A program made the position numbers and the translations under genes. The notes beneath the pieces are model-generated. The model worked only from the letters and a program-made list of their open reading frames with translations. It was not told the DNA's origin and did no database searches. Below, piece after piece: positions 52,001 through 60,829 of a stretch of 64,000 bases of DNA (position 1 is its first letter; each line of letters begins with the position of its first letter). The stretch comes from Tolypothrix bouteillei VB521301. GTDB taxonomy: Bacteria; Cyanobacteriota; Cyanobacteriia; Cyanobacteriales; Nostocaceae. The stretch covers positions 519,795 to 583,794 of the forward strand of contig NZ_JHEG04000001.1 of assembly GCF_000760695.4 (NCBI RefSeq), in the 5' to 3' direction.

Positions 52001-54993
52001 CTGAAGAAATACTAACCCAAATCTGGCGTGAGGTTCTACGCCTCAAGCAAGTTGGAATCTACGATAACTTTTTTGAACTGGGCGGAGATTCCATTCTTAG
52101 CATTCAAATTATTTTTAAAGCTAAAAAAGCAGGATTGCAACTAACTGCTAAGCAGATATTTGAACACCAGACAATTGCTGAGTTGGCAGCAGCAGCAAAC
52201 GTTACTCAAACGGCGAAGGCAGAACAAGGGCCGGTCAGTGGTTTGATACCTCTGACACCTATCCAACATTGGTTTTTTGAGCAAAATCTACCAGAACCTC
52301 ATCACTTCAACCAGTCATTTCTACTAGAAGTACCGCAAACATTCGACCCCGCTCTGCTGTCACAAGTGGTGCAACAATTATTGGTACATCATGATGCGCT
52401 GCGCTTACGTTTTGTACACTCCGGCTCCGGTTGGGAACAAATTAATGCTAACCCTGATGATACCATTCCTTTTTCCCATGTAAATCTATCAACAATACCA
52501 GACGCAGAGCAAAAAGCTGCTATTGAAGCCACTGCTGCTTCCCTACAAACTAGCTTGAACCTCTCTTCTGGACCAATAATGCGAGTAGCGCTTTTTACTT
52601 TGGGTACTAACAAACTCAGCCGATTACTAATAGTCATCCACCACCTAGCAGTAGACGGCGTTTCTTGGCGGATTTTGTTAGAAGATTTGCTTTCCGCTTA
52701 CCAGCAGATCGGTCGCGGTGAAGCGATTAAGTTTCCCTCCAAGACGACGTCTTTTAAACACTGGGCTACGCAACTCACTTCTTACGCACGCTCAGACACC
52801 GCACAGAAAGAACTGACTTATTGGCAAGGCATTTCACACACACGCATAAGCCGATTACCAGTGGACTATGCGTTCGGTGCTAACACTGTAGCATCTGCCA
52901 GCACAGTATTTGTGTCGCTCTCACCTGAAGAAACCCGCGTTCTGTTGCAAGAAGTTCCTAAAGCTTATAAAACTCAGATCAATGATATCCTTCTGACTGC
53001 TCTCGTGCAGGTTTTATGTAAGTGGACTGGCAATAACTCTGTGTTGCTTGACCTCGAAGGTCATGGGCGGGAAAATATTCTTGAAGATGTAGACTTGTCG
53101 CGCACAGTTGGTTGGTTTACGACAATCTTCCCCGTGCTTTTAATATTAAAAGCAACAGACAATTTAGGAGACAGCTTAAAGTCTATCAAAGAACAACTTC
53201 GTGCCGTACCCAAACGAGGTATCGGCTACGGTTTGCTGCGTTATTTAAGTGGGGATGCGGAAATTACCTCCACATTGCAAGCAACACCACAAGCTGAGAT
53301 AAGTTTCAACTACCTAGGGCAATTAGATTGGGGAATGGAAGAAAATTCTTTATTCAAACTAGCCCCGGAATCAGTCGGTTCACAACAAAGCCACCAAGGA
53401 AGTCGCAGTCATTTGCTAGCTATTAACGGACTCGTAGTAGAAAGTCAGTTACAACTAGATTGGACATACAGCGAAAACTTTCACAAACGTGCTACGATTG
53501 ACGGCTTAGCTCAAGAATTTGCTAAAGCATTGCGATCGCTGATTGCTCATTGTTTATCTACCGATGCAGGAGGCGACACACCCGATCTATCTGAACGGAT
53601 CGTTCATAGCTTTGGTCAACAAGTAAATAATTACCAGCATCAAGAAAATGACGCTTCTGTACCCCTACACTTATTAGAACTTCCAGAGGGAATCTCTGAG
53701 TTACTTCCCTCAGATATAGAATCAGCATATCCTCTTGCAAAAATGCAGGAGTTTATGTTGCATCACTACGCAAATAACCATCAAAAGATGGGGGTTTACC
53801 ATTACCAGCAATCATACGATGTATATGATGAAAATCTTTCTTTAGTTGCCTTTAAGAGGTCACTAGAAATATGCGTGCAAAAGCATCCGGCTTTGAGAAC
53901 GGTATTTATCAATAAGAACGGAAAACCTGCAGTTCAAGTAGTCAAAAAACATCTGAAATTTGCCATCAATGAGCATGACATTAGTAAGATGAATGCAGAC
54001 GAACAAGAATATTATGTTGATGATGTCGTGAAGAAAGATAGGCAAAACTTATTCGACGTAGAAAATTTTAATGAACCCCTTTTTAGATTCAATATTTTTC
54101 AAAAATCAAAGAATCAATTTGAATTTTTTATGTCAATTCATCATGCAATTATAGATGGTTGGAGCAATATTGAATTTCTCAATCAACTGTATAATTCTTA
54201 TTTAGCTCTCAAGAAAGGAAAAGAAATAACAGTAAGCTCTTCAGCTAATGTGCATCAGGAATTTGTGGCATTAGAGAAAGAGATGATTCGCTCATCAGAC
54301 GCATTAAATTTCTGGAAGTTCCACTTACGAAACCATACATATAAACCATTAAAGCCGTTAACCACTTTAGTAGTTCAAGTAGAAGCTGTTGCGGAAGAAT
54401 ACAATTTAAACTCAGAAATTACTGCTGACTTACTTGAATTCAGTCGGAAATTGAAAGTTTCACCGAAAGCAATTTTCCTAAGTACCTACCTTGACCTCAT
54501 TGGTACTGTGATGAAAGAAAATATGGTTTCTGTAGGGATTATCTCAAATGGTAGAACAGAAAGATTATCCGATCCGTTTGGAGCTTTGGGCTTGTTCTGG
54601 AATATTGTTCCGCTCTGCCAGCAAGTTATAGAAGATAAAGAGGTACAAATTAAAAATGTGCAGCAATCTCTAATTGATATCGAACCCTATGTTAGATACC
54701 CACTTCTCCAAATTTTATCAGACCAACAAAAACAGGAGTTATTTTTTGCTACATTTAATTTCATGTCTTTCCATAATGTCAAAGATATTTTCGAGCAGAC
54801 CGACTTGAAAGTGAATGCACGAATGTCTCATGACAAGTTTAACTTTCCTTTAAATTTTGCTATTTCAATGAACTCATCTTCAGAAAATGTAAGCATACGT
54901 GTGGAATATGACCAGATGTATTTTAACTGCAAAGATATTCGTTCAATGCTTCAGAGTTATGTGGAAATCTTATACGCAGTTCCCAGACTTTAG
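49063..54993 (+). CDS. NRPS C-A-T-E plus a terminal C domain (predicted D-Ser)
   Basis: A 1976-aa synthetase starting 4 nt after the preceding gene. The N-terminus MKKNNVQDIYQLSPVQQG is almost the same as that of the NRPS at 40077. C has HHILLDG (about 143), A (about 616) has the Ser-type code D-V-W-H-F-S-L-I-D, T is GGDSI (about 1008), E has HHLAVDG (about 1193). From about 1545 to the end a further condensation domain follows with intact HHAIIDG (about 1692) but no A or T. It therefore needs a carrier on another protein, most simply the A-KR-T protein at 55404. The last C domain is visibly more AT-rich than the rest of the gene and not a close copy of any other C domain here, so it may have been acquired separately. 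Confidence 0.93.
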   Translation: MKKNNVQDIYQLSPVQQGMLFHTLYAPSSGIYCQQFSCTFTGHLDVEAFSAAWQQVIARHVVLRTAFIWEGQNLPLQVVYRQVKLPIEIHSWTGLTSEQQQQQLAAFLEQDQQRGFQVSKAPLMRLTLIQMSSDVYQFVWSYHHILLDGWSLPLVFKEVLGFYEALSVGQELQLPPSRSYREYIVWLQNQKLETSEQFWRQTLQGVTSPTPLVVDKAHYSKSLQQNYSEEIFLLPRAATSALVSFARQHQVTLNTLVQAAWALLLSRYSGETDVVFGVTVSGRTTAIKGVESIVGLFINTLPMRVGVSPEDTVLPKLKQIQKLQVEMSTYEYTSLVEIQRMSDMPRGLPLFESIVVFENYPVDAALQEHSQNLQIGDVRSFEKNNYPLTVIAQPGEELSLRFIYNSQRFESASITRMIGHFQTLLQGLVANPQQKLSHISLLNAAEQHQLLVEWNNTLFDFPQEKCIHSLFEQQVQKTPSDVALVFEDQCLTYSELNAKANQLAHYLQTLGVGPEVLVGLCVERSVSMVVGLLGILKAGGAYVPLDPEYPPERLAYMLEDSCVKVLLTQEKFVASLAHQQAHLVCLDTDWQALAHFSTENTRSGVLPHHLAYTIYTSGSTGKPKGAMNTHQGVCNRLLWMQQAYQITQRDRVLQKTPFSFDVSVWEFFWPLMTGARLVVVQPGGHRDSANLVKLIAQHQITTLHFVPSMLRVFLEEQNLESCTSLRQVFCSGEALPKELQDSFFARLGCSLHNLYGPTEAAIDVTYWQCQKDSELLSVPIGRSIANTQIYILDRYNQPVPTGVPGELHIGGVGLARGYLNRPETTAEKFIPNPFSAEPGSRLYKTGDLVRYLSDGNIEYLGRIDFQVKIRGFRIELGEIEAVLTQHPDVNCCVTIVREDAPGDKRLVAYVVANTRTAVTISELRSFLKEKLPDYMVPTVFVMLDALPLTPSGKIDRRALPKPSTARHELETALVAPRTETEEILTQIWREVLRLKQVGIYDNFFELGGDSILSIQIIFKAKKAGLQLTAKQIFEHQTIAELAAAANVTQTAKAEQGPVSGLIPLTPIQHWFFEQNLPEPHHFNQSFLLEVPQTFDPALLSQVVQQLLVHHDALRLRFVHSGSGWEQINANPDDTIPFSHVNLSTIPDAEQKAAIEATAASLQTSLNLSSGPIMRVALFTLGTNKLSRLLIVIHHLAVDGVSWRILLEDLLSAYQQIGRGEAIKFPSKTTSFKHWATQLTSYARSDTAQKELTYWQGISHTRISRLPVDYAFGANTVASASTVFVSLSPEETRVLLQEVPKAYKTQINDILLTALVQVLCKWTGNNSVLLDLEGHGRENILEDVDLSRTVGWFTTIFPVLLILKATDNLGDSLKSIKEQLRAVPKRGIGYGLLRYLSGDAEITSTLQATPQAEISFNYLGQLDWGMEENSLFKLAPESVGSQQSHQGSRSHLLAINGLVVESQLQLDWTYSENFHKRATIDGLAQEFAKALRSLIAHCLSTDAGGDTPDLSERIVHSFGQQVNNYQHQENDASVPLHLLELPEGISELLPSDIESAYPLAKMQEFMLHHYANNHQKMGVYHYQQSYDVYDENLSLVAFKRSLEICVQKHPALRTVFINKNGKPAVQVVKKHLKFAINEHDISKMNADEQEYYVDDVVKKDRQNLFDVENFNEPLFRFNIFQKSKNQFEFFMSIHHAIIDGWSNIEFLNQLYNSYLALKKGKEITVSSSANVHQEFVALEKEMIRSSDALNFWKFHLRNHTYKPLKPLTTLVVQVEAVAEEYNLNSEITADLLEFSRKLKVSPKAIFLSTYLDLIGTVMKENMVSVGIISNGRTERLSDPFGALGLFWNIVPLCQQVIEDKEVQIKNVQQSLIDIEPYVRYPLLQILSDQQKQELFFATFNFMSFHNVKDIFEQTDLKVNARMSHDKFNFPLNFAISMNSSSENVSIRVEYDQMYFNCKDIRSMLQSYVEILYAVPRL

Positions 54994-55028
54994 ACATTGA
55001 GTCTGTACCCTTGTAAAATCATGTAATA

Positions 55029-55065
55029 TGGTTGAAAAAGCATTATACTATCTAGTTTTCAACCA
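55029..55065. other. Inverted repeat in the spacer before the second MbtH
   Basis: TGGTTGAAAA (55029-55038) and TTTTCAACCA (55056-55065) can form a 10-bp stem with a 17-nt loop, between the NRPS stop at 54993 and the MbtH start at 55118. No T-run follows, so it is not a clear terminator. It might be an operator or mRNA processing hairpin. Confidence 0.35.
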
Positions 55066-55117
55066 CGACTCAAATTTGAAAATCTGCAAAGTTTAGTGTC
55101 AATTTTTTGGAGGAATT

Positions 55118-55342
55118 ATGAGTTGGAATGACCTTGAAGACAAAACTATCTACAAAGTTGTCGTCAATCACGAACAACAGTACTCAATTTGGCCGAGTGA
55201 GCGGGAAAATGCTCTTGGTTGGACAGATGTTGGTAAAAGCGGAACAAAGGCAGAATGCCTGGATTACATCAAGGAAGTATGGACTGATATGAGACCACTT
55301 AGCTTGCGTCAGCAAATGGAAAACTCAGCACAATCAAACTAA
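55118..55342 (+). CDS. MbtH-like NRPS chaperone (copy 2)
   Basis: A 74-aa MbtH-family protein nearly identical to the copy at 39729, with SIWP, ALGW and [15 protein letters not shown]. It has a strong ribosome site (GGAGGA) seven bases before ATG. The leader of about 20 bases is also shared with copy 1, so the duplicated unit includes its ribosome binding site. Two intact copies in one cluster are unusual. Each sits beside one of the two alternative end-game branches, and this one lies between the C-A-T-E-C synthetase and the A-KR-T gene. Confidence 0.95.
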   Translation: MSWNDLEDKTIYKVVVNHEQQYSIWPSERENALGWTDVGKSGTKAECLDYIKEVWTDMRPLSLRQQMENSAQSN

Positions 55343-55403
55343 ATATTAAATCTAAACAACAAAGCAGCAAAATCTTAGTAAATGCGATCGCAATTTTTCA
55401 CAT

Positions 55404-58400
55404 ATGAATTTACTAGAAATGGAAAAACATTCTTTTAATCTTATAGATCGATCGCTCCACGAGTATTTACAAAATACTACAAACATAGTGGAATCTGTTT
55501 TATTAGAACATATTTCTGTTGAAGATTGTGCTGTGCTAATTCGGGAAACAGAAATATCTCGCCCTGAATTAGTTGCCTATATCGTCTCACAGCAGCCTCT
55601 AGAATCAGAACAATTACAATTCCACCTGCAAGAAGTCATACCATTGCCTTTACTGCCCAAAGCTTACGTACAAGTATCTAACCTACCGTTGACTCCTACA
55701 GGAGAAGTAGATAAACAGGCTTTGATAAGTCTGCCAGTGTTAGATTTTCAATTAGCTGGACAAATAGAAAAGCAACTCCAGTCAAAGCCAGAAATTGAGC
55801 AGTTAGCAGTAATCTTGCAAGAAGACTCCCTAAGGCTTCCCCGATTGCACATAACAGATTTACTTCCAGAAAGACAAAGATTAAATACTCCTGTTATTAA
55901 ACAATTAATTTCCTCTGATACTGAGTTAAAAACACAATTACAAAGCTCGCAAACCAAGCAATTGGCTATTAGCTATGGCACTTCTTTACCAAAAGAATCT
56001 TATATACCCTCGACTTTGCCAGAGATTTTGCAAACAGCAGCTCGACAGGCAAAAGGAGAACGGATAATTTATTTATTGCCTGATGGAACAGAACTGCGTC
56101 AATCCTACACCGATTTACTGGTACAAGCACAGCGAATTCTTGGTGGTTTGAGAAAGCTAGGGCTGAAACCACAAGATAAAGTCATTTTACAATTAGAACT
56201 TAATTACGATATACTCGCCGCGTTCTGGGGTTGCCTTTTGGGAGGCTTTATTCCCCTAATTACTGAAGTTCCTCCAACCTATAAAGAATCGAACAAGGGA
56301 GTAGATAAGCTAGTTCATATATGGAACTTCTTAGATAGCCCAATCATTTTAACTACACAAGCACAACAACAAGAAATCGAGTTTTTAGCTCAATGGCTAC
56401 CAGCAGAAAAGTTAAAATTTGCTTTTATTGAAGCTTTAAAAAATAACTTTCCTGACAAATCGTGTTACTCGAGTCAGTCAAATGACGTAGCGTTTTTTAA
56501 TCTAACATCTGGCTCAACAGGCATCCCAAAATGCATTCAATTGACCCACCGCAATCTCATCGCTAACGCTATAGGAGAAAATCTACTCAATCAACACGAT
56601 CGCGAAGATGCAATCTTGAATTGGTTGCCATTGGACCATATTGGCGGTATTTCCATGTGTCATATTCGTGGAGTGGTGTTAGGTTGCACTCTGGTTTACG
56701 CGCAAAAAGAGTATGTATTAGGTAATATCCTCAATTGGTTAGACTTAATTGATAAATATCGCATTACCCATAGCTGGGCACCTAACTTTGCATATGCCTT
56801 AATCAACGAAGCCTTGAAGCGAGAATCATCACAGAATTGGGACTTGTCTTGCGTGAAATTCTTAGTCACGGGTGGGGAAGCAGTTGCTCCTAAAACAGTA
56901 GAGACTTTTCTAGAGAATACGCTCGCTTATGGACTGAAAAAAACAGCAATCCGAGCGGCATTTGGTATGGCAGAGATGGCTTCGGCGATTACTTTTTACC
57001 AGCCAACTGAAAGAGCACCAATAAAATTTCACAGGTTAGACAAATCCTGCTTGCAGGGAACCATCAGACGAGTTGAAACCGAGCATCCCAATAGTGTTGC
57101 CTTTACAGACTTAGGAGCAGTCATTCCCGGAGTAACCATTCGGATTGTAGACAGTGAGAACAATCTTGTACCAGAAGATACTATTGGTCGTTTCCAAGTA
57201 AAAGGTGATGCTGTTTCACCGGGATACTACAAAAACCCACAGGCTAATTCTGAAGCTTTTTTAGCAGACGGTTGGTTCGATACTGGAGATAATGGTTTTA
57301 TTGCTAATGGGCATTTAGTACTCACTGGTCGTGCTAAGGAAACCATTATTATTAATGGAGCCAACTACTACAGCCATGAAATCGAAGCGATAGTTGAAGA
57401 AATTGAACAAGTAGAAGCATCGTACACTGCTGCCTGTGCGGTTAAAGATGCCGATAGTGTCACAGAGAAATTAGCCATCTTTTTCCATTCGCCGCTTGTA
57501 GAAGACGAAGCACTGCAAAAACTACTTCAGAAAATTCAGCAGACCGTTGTTAACAAAGTAGGATTGAATCCAGATTATTTGATTCTAGTGGCTAAGGAAG
57601 ATATTCCCAAAACCGCTATCGGTAAAATCCAGCGCCGCCAATTGAGTCAACGTTTTCAAGCCGGGGAGTTTGACACAATTCTCAAACGACTCGACATCCT
57701 AATGGGCGATCGCAATACCTTACCTGACTGGTTTTACCACAAAATTTGGCGATCGCAAAAAGCTATCTGGCAAGACTGGCAACCCATAAGCGGACACACG
57801 GTGGTATTTCTCGACTCTTCGGGATTAGGGTCAATATTGTGTCAACACTTACAGTCGGTTAATCGCTCATGTATTCGCGTTCAAATAGGGCAAGAGTTTA
57901 GCTCACTTGGCGATAACAGCTATTGCATCAACCCGCAAAATCCCGACCACTATCAACAACTGTTTAGATCCATCCTCTATGACGGTCAACCTGTTAGTGA
58001 GATTATACATTTGTGGACTTATGACTCATTGACAGCAGATACCCCCTCTTTAGACGCACTCCAACCAGCTCAAGAACGAGGCATTTACAGTCTCTTGTAC
58101 TTAATCCAAGCATTAGCCAAGGTTCAAGGTTCTCAGCAGTCGGTGCGCTTACTATGCGTTGGGAGCCAAACCCAAGCTACTTCATCCACAGATAAAATTG
58201 CTCCTGCCAAGTCATTGATATTAGGCTTGCTCAAAACTATTCCCCAGGAAATGCCGACTTTACGCGTCCGCCATGTGGATCTTCTGCTAGAGGAAGAAGA
58301 GAACAATGCAGCTTATATTCTCCAAGAACTCCAAACAAACTCAAAAGCTTTGGAGGTTGCTTATCGTCAGAGACAGCGTTTGGTTCCTCGCTTACAAAAA

Positions 58401-59765
58401 GTAGATTGGAAACAACAACTCAAGGGAGAATTACCTTTTAAGCAAGGAGGTATTTATCTGCTGAGTGGTGGACTTGGCGGTGTAGGAGCGGAGATTGCTA
58501 AGTATCTGCTGCAAAATTACCAAGCAAAGCTGTTATTGCTGGGGAGAAGTCCTTTATCTGAAAAAATCGAGGTCTATCGAGAATTAGAGCAATTACCAGG
58601 AGAAATTAGCTATCAACAAGTAGATATTTGCCAGTACGAGCAAGTACAACAGGCACTCACACAAGCTTTATCTCAATGGCAAGGAGAATTAGCTGGAATC
58701 ATTCACCTAGCAGTAGTATATGGGCAGAATTTGCTTTTAGAAGAAACTCGCGACAACTTAGAGGCGGTGCTGCGTCCGAAGGTACAAGGAACCTGGGTAT
58801 TGCATCAACTCTTGCAAGATTATCCCAATAGCTTGTTTATTAGCTTCTCTTCTTTAGCCGATTTATTTGGCGGTGCTAATATCGGTGCATATATTGCTGC
58901 TAACTCCTTTCTAGAACGCTTTACGCACTATCAACGCCATCAACAGGGACGGCAGAGTTATTGCTTCGTTTGGGGTAACTGGGATAACTTAGGCATCAGC
59001 CAAGATAATCCTGCACAATCTTGGCTTCATCGGCGAGGGTCTTGCAGTATTTCCACCACCCAAGGTCTCTATTCTTTGCTGACAGGTTTGTACCATGACC
59101 AAGAACATTTATTAATAGGTTTGGATGGCAGCAAACCGTATATCCAGAAGTATTTGGAAATAGAAGCTAGTGGGTTGCAGAAATTAACTGCTTATTTCAC
59201 CACGAAGGGCATTGGTGCTACTGTTTCAGACTTAATTGTAAAAATACAGAACTATGGGATTGTGGATTACTTTGGCACGCCAGTCACTTGTGACTTCGTA
59301 CAGCTTGCACAAATGCCCTTGACAGTGACAGGGGAAATCGACCGGGAGCAGTTACAGCTTCTTAGTGCTGGTAGAGACACCCAAACACGGATTATGCCTC
59401 GCAATGAGTTAGAGCGGCAAATATCACTTGTTTGGCAGGAAGTTTTAGGAATTGGACAAATTGACATTCACAGCAACTTTTTTGAACTGGGTGGGAGTTC
59501 TATCAAGGCAATTATTTTGGTTAATAAATTAGAAAAGCAACTGGGACGAAACTTTCATTTCACACTGATGATTGAAGCTCCAACTATTGCTCAATTTTCA
59601 TCGTACATTCAGAACAATTATTTAGAACTGAATTCTAGAGCGCAAGGTTCTAATGTGAGTACAACAAACAGCAAAACAACGGTGCTATCTGGAAAAAATA
59701 ACGTCACACCAATTGCGGAAACACTAATTACTGTTACAACCGATATAGAGGAGGGAGAAATTTGA
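55404..59765 (+). CDS. A-KR-T protein (keto-acid activating and reducing module, AerA-like architecture)
   Basis: A 1453-aa protein. Residues about 30-115 resemble the small C-terminal subdomain of an A domain (LTPTGEVDKQAL) but with no large subdomain before it. A complete acyl-AMP-ligase-type adenylation domain follows, about 200-760: P-loop LTSGSTGIPK (about 366), FGMAEM, FDTGDNGF, TGRAKETIII and lysine in AIGKIQRR. KR about 1010-1230 has GGLGGVG (about 1020), SSLAD and Tyr/Asn in GAYIAAN. A second small-subdomain remnant (LTVTGEIDREQL, about 1310) precedes a T domain, ELGGSSIKA (about 1361). No KS or AT. The layout resembles keto-acid modules such as AerA (aeruginosin) and depsipeptide synthetases, so a 2-hydroxy acid product is likely; the substrate is not readable. 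The C-terminal tail EEGEI suits the TubC domain of the next protein. Confidence 0.85.
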   Translation: MNLLEMEKHSFNLIDRSLHEYLQNTTNIVESVLLEHISVEDCAVLIRETEISRPELVAYIVSQQPLESEQLQFHLQEVIPLPLLPKAYVQVSNLPLTPTGEVDKQALISLPVLDFQLAGQIEKQLQSKPEIEQLAVILQEDSLRLPRLHITDLLPERQRLNTPVIKQLISSDTELKTQLQSSQTKQLAISYGTSLPKESYIPSTLPEILQTAARQAKGERIIYLLPDGTELRQSYTDLLVQAQRILGGLRKLGLKPQDKVILQLELNYDILAAFWGCLLGGFIPLITEVPPTYKESNKGVDKLVHIWNFLDSPIILTTQAQQQEIEFLAQWLPAEKLKFAFIEALKNNFPDKSCYSSQSNDVAFFNLTSGSTGIPKCIQLTHRNLIANAIGENLLNQHDREDAILNWLPLDHIGGISMCHIRGVVLGCTLVYAQKEYVLGNILNWLDLIDKYRITHSWAPNFAYALINEALKRESSQNWDLSCVKFLVTGGEAVAPKTVETFLENTLAYGLKKTAIRAAFGMAEMASAITFYQPTERAPIKFHRLDKSCLQGTIRRVETEHPNSVAFTDLGAVIPGVTIRIVDSENNLVPEDTIGRFQVKGDAVSPGYYKNPQANSEAFLADGWFDTGDNGFIANGHLVLTGRAKETIIINGANYYSHEIEAIVEEIEQVEASYTAACAVKDADSVTEKLAIFFHSPLVEDEALQKLLQKIQQTVVNKVGLNPDYLILVAKEDIPKTAIGKIQRRQLSQRFQAGEFDTILKRLDILMGDRNTLPDWFYHKIWRSQKAIWQDWQPISGHTVVFLDSSGLGSILCQHLQSVNRSCIRVQIGQEFSSLGDNSYCINPQNPDHYQQLFRSILYDGQPVSEIIHLWTYDSLTADTPSLDALQPAQERGIYSLLYLIQALAKVQGSQQSVRLLCVGSQTQATSSTDKIAPAKSLILGLLKTIPQEMPTLRVRHVDLLLEEEENNAAYILQELQTNSKALEVAYRQRQRLVPRLQKVDWKQQLKGELPFKQGGIYLLSGGLGGVGAEIAKYLLQNYQAKLLLLGRSPLSEKIEVYRELEQLPGEISYQQVDICQYEQVQQALTQALSQWQGELAGIIHLAVVYGQNLLLEETRDNLEAVLRPKVQGTWVLHQLLQDYPNSLFISFSSLADLFGGANIGAYIAANSFLERFTHYQRHQQGRQSYCFVWGNWDNLGISQDNPAQSWLHRRGSCSISTTQGLYSLLTGLYHDQEHLLIGLDGSKPYIQKYLEIEASGLQKLTAYFTTKGIGATVSDLIVKIQNYGIVDYFGTPVTCDFVQLAQMPLTVTGEIDREQLQLLSAGRDTQTRIMPRNELERQISLVWQEVLGIGQIDIHSNFFELGGSSIKAIILVNKLEKQLGRNFHFTLMIEAPTIAQFSSYIQNNYLELNSRAQGSNVSTTNSKTTVLSGKNNVTPIAETLITVTTDIEEGEI

Positions 59766-60796
59766 AAACAGTTAATCGATTGTTAACTGACCTAGAAAAG
59801 TTGGAAATTCAACTTTGGCTAGATGAAGAAGTTCGTCTGCGCTACAGCGCCCCCAAGGGAGCTTTATCTTCACAGTTACGCGACGAATTGCGAGAACGTA
59901 AAGCGGAAATTATCGAATACCTGCATTACAAACATCGGGTAGCAAAGTTCCCACCTATTGAGTCTATCTTGGTCAAGATCCAGCCTATCGGAAGTAAACC
60001 GCCTTTGTTTTGCATTCACCCAGCTGGTGGTAATGTCTTCTGCTATTTAGAATTATCCCGTCATCTGGGTTTGGACCAGCCTTTGTATGGCTTGCGACCA
60101 CCTAATTTATACGGGGAAGAAGAACCTTTAAACTCTATCGAGGATATGGCTACAGCTTATATCAAAGCGATGCAATCCGTTCAGCCCCAGGGACCTTATC
60201 ACCTTGCAGGTTCTTCTTTTGGTGGACTTGTAATTTATGAGATAGCACAGCAATTGCAAGCTAGCGGTCAAGAAGTTTCTTTTCTAGGAATGCTAGATAT
60301 GGCTTTACTCACATCTACAGATCTAAAAAACCAAATAGAAAGAGTGGGGAATGAATACTATCTAGTGTTAACCGCTTTTGCTGATAGTACAGCAGGTGCT
60401 TTAGGTGAGTATGTGCAGCAAATAACAGTTGATGAATTGCGAACTTTTTCTGAGTTAGACGCGCAATTAAACTATATTTTGCAGAAATTAATCGAGCTTA
60501 AACTTTTACCTACTGAATTTACATTTGAGCAGTTTCGCCATCTTTTTGATGTGTTTGAAGGCAATGTTATAGCTGGAATGCGCTACACAATCAAAACATA
60601 CCCTGGTAAAGTTGTTTTCTTCCATGCAACAGAAGACATAATCGACTTATTTCACGAACATCAAGACCCAACAAGAGGTTGGTCAAAATTCGCACTGGGT
60701 GGGGTAGATGTTCATGAGATAGAAGGGAACCATTACTCTATGCTTCGCAGTCAGGTTTTAGCCGAAAAAATCAAGCCTTATCTGATAAAATCTTAG
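59762..60796 (+). CDS. Stand-alone thioesterase with an N-terminal TubC-type docking domain
   Basis: A 344-aa protein. Residues 1-60 form a docking domain like those on the NRPSs (LWLDEEVRLRYSAPKG). The rest is an alpha/beta-hydrolase thioesterase of the type I NRPS/PKS family: CIHPAGGNVFCY near residue 85, nucleophile Ser in GSSFGG (about 152), Asp in FLGMLDMA (about 177) and His in EGNHYS (about 328). The start is TTG at 59762, forming a TTGA overlap with the upstream stop, behind GAGGAGGGAG; no ATG would include the conserved docking domain. It most likely docks onto the acidic tail (EEGEI) of the A-KR-T protein and releases the chain by hydrolysis or macrocyclisation. A proofreading type II role is less likely given the docking domain. 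Confidence 0.92.
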   Translation: MKTVNRLLTDLEKLEIQLWLDEEVRLRYSAPKGALSSQLRDELRERKAEIIEYLHYKHRVAKFPPIESILVKIQPIGSKPPLFCIHPAGGNVFCYLELSRHLGLDQPLYGLRPPNLYGEEEPLNSIEDMATAYIKAMQSVQPQGPYHLAGSSFGGLVIYEIAQQLQASGQEVSFLGMLDMALLTSTDLKNQIERVGNEYYLVLTAFADSTAGALGEYVQQITVDELRTFSELDAQLNYILQKLIELKLLPTEFTFEQFRHLFDVFEGNVIAGMRYTIKTYPGKVVFFHATEDIIDLFHEHQDPTRGWSKFALGGVDVHEIEGNHYSMLRSQVLAEKIKPYLIKS

Positions 60797-60829
60797 CCTC
60801 AGCGTCAATTATCCGTCTTTTGTGCCTCT

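Noticed and set aside
2062..60796. Laxaphycin or puwainaphycin-type cluster
   Set aside because: FAAL-ACP-PKS initiation is similar, but no aminotransferase or oxygenase domain is present and the module order and substrate codes (Gly, Ala, Ser) do not match those peptides.
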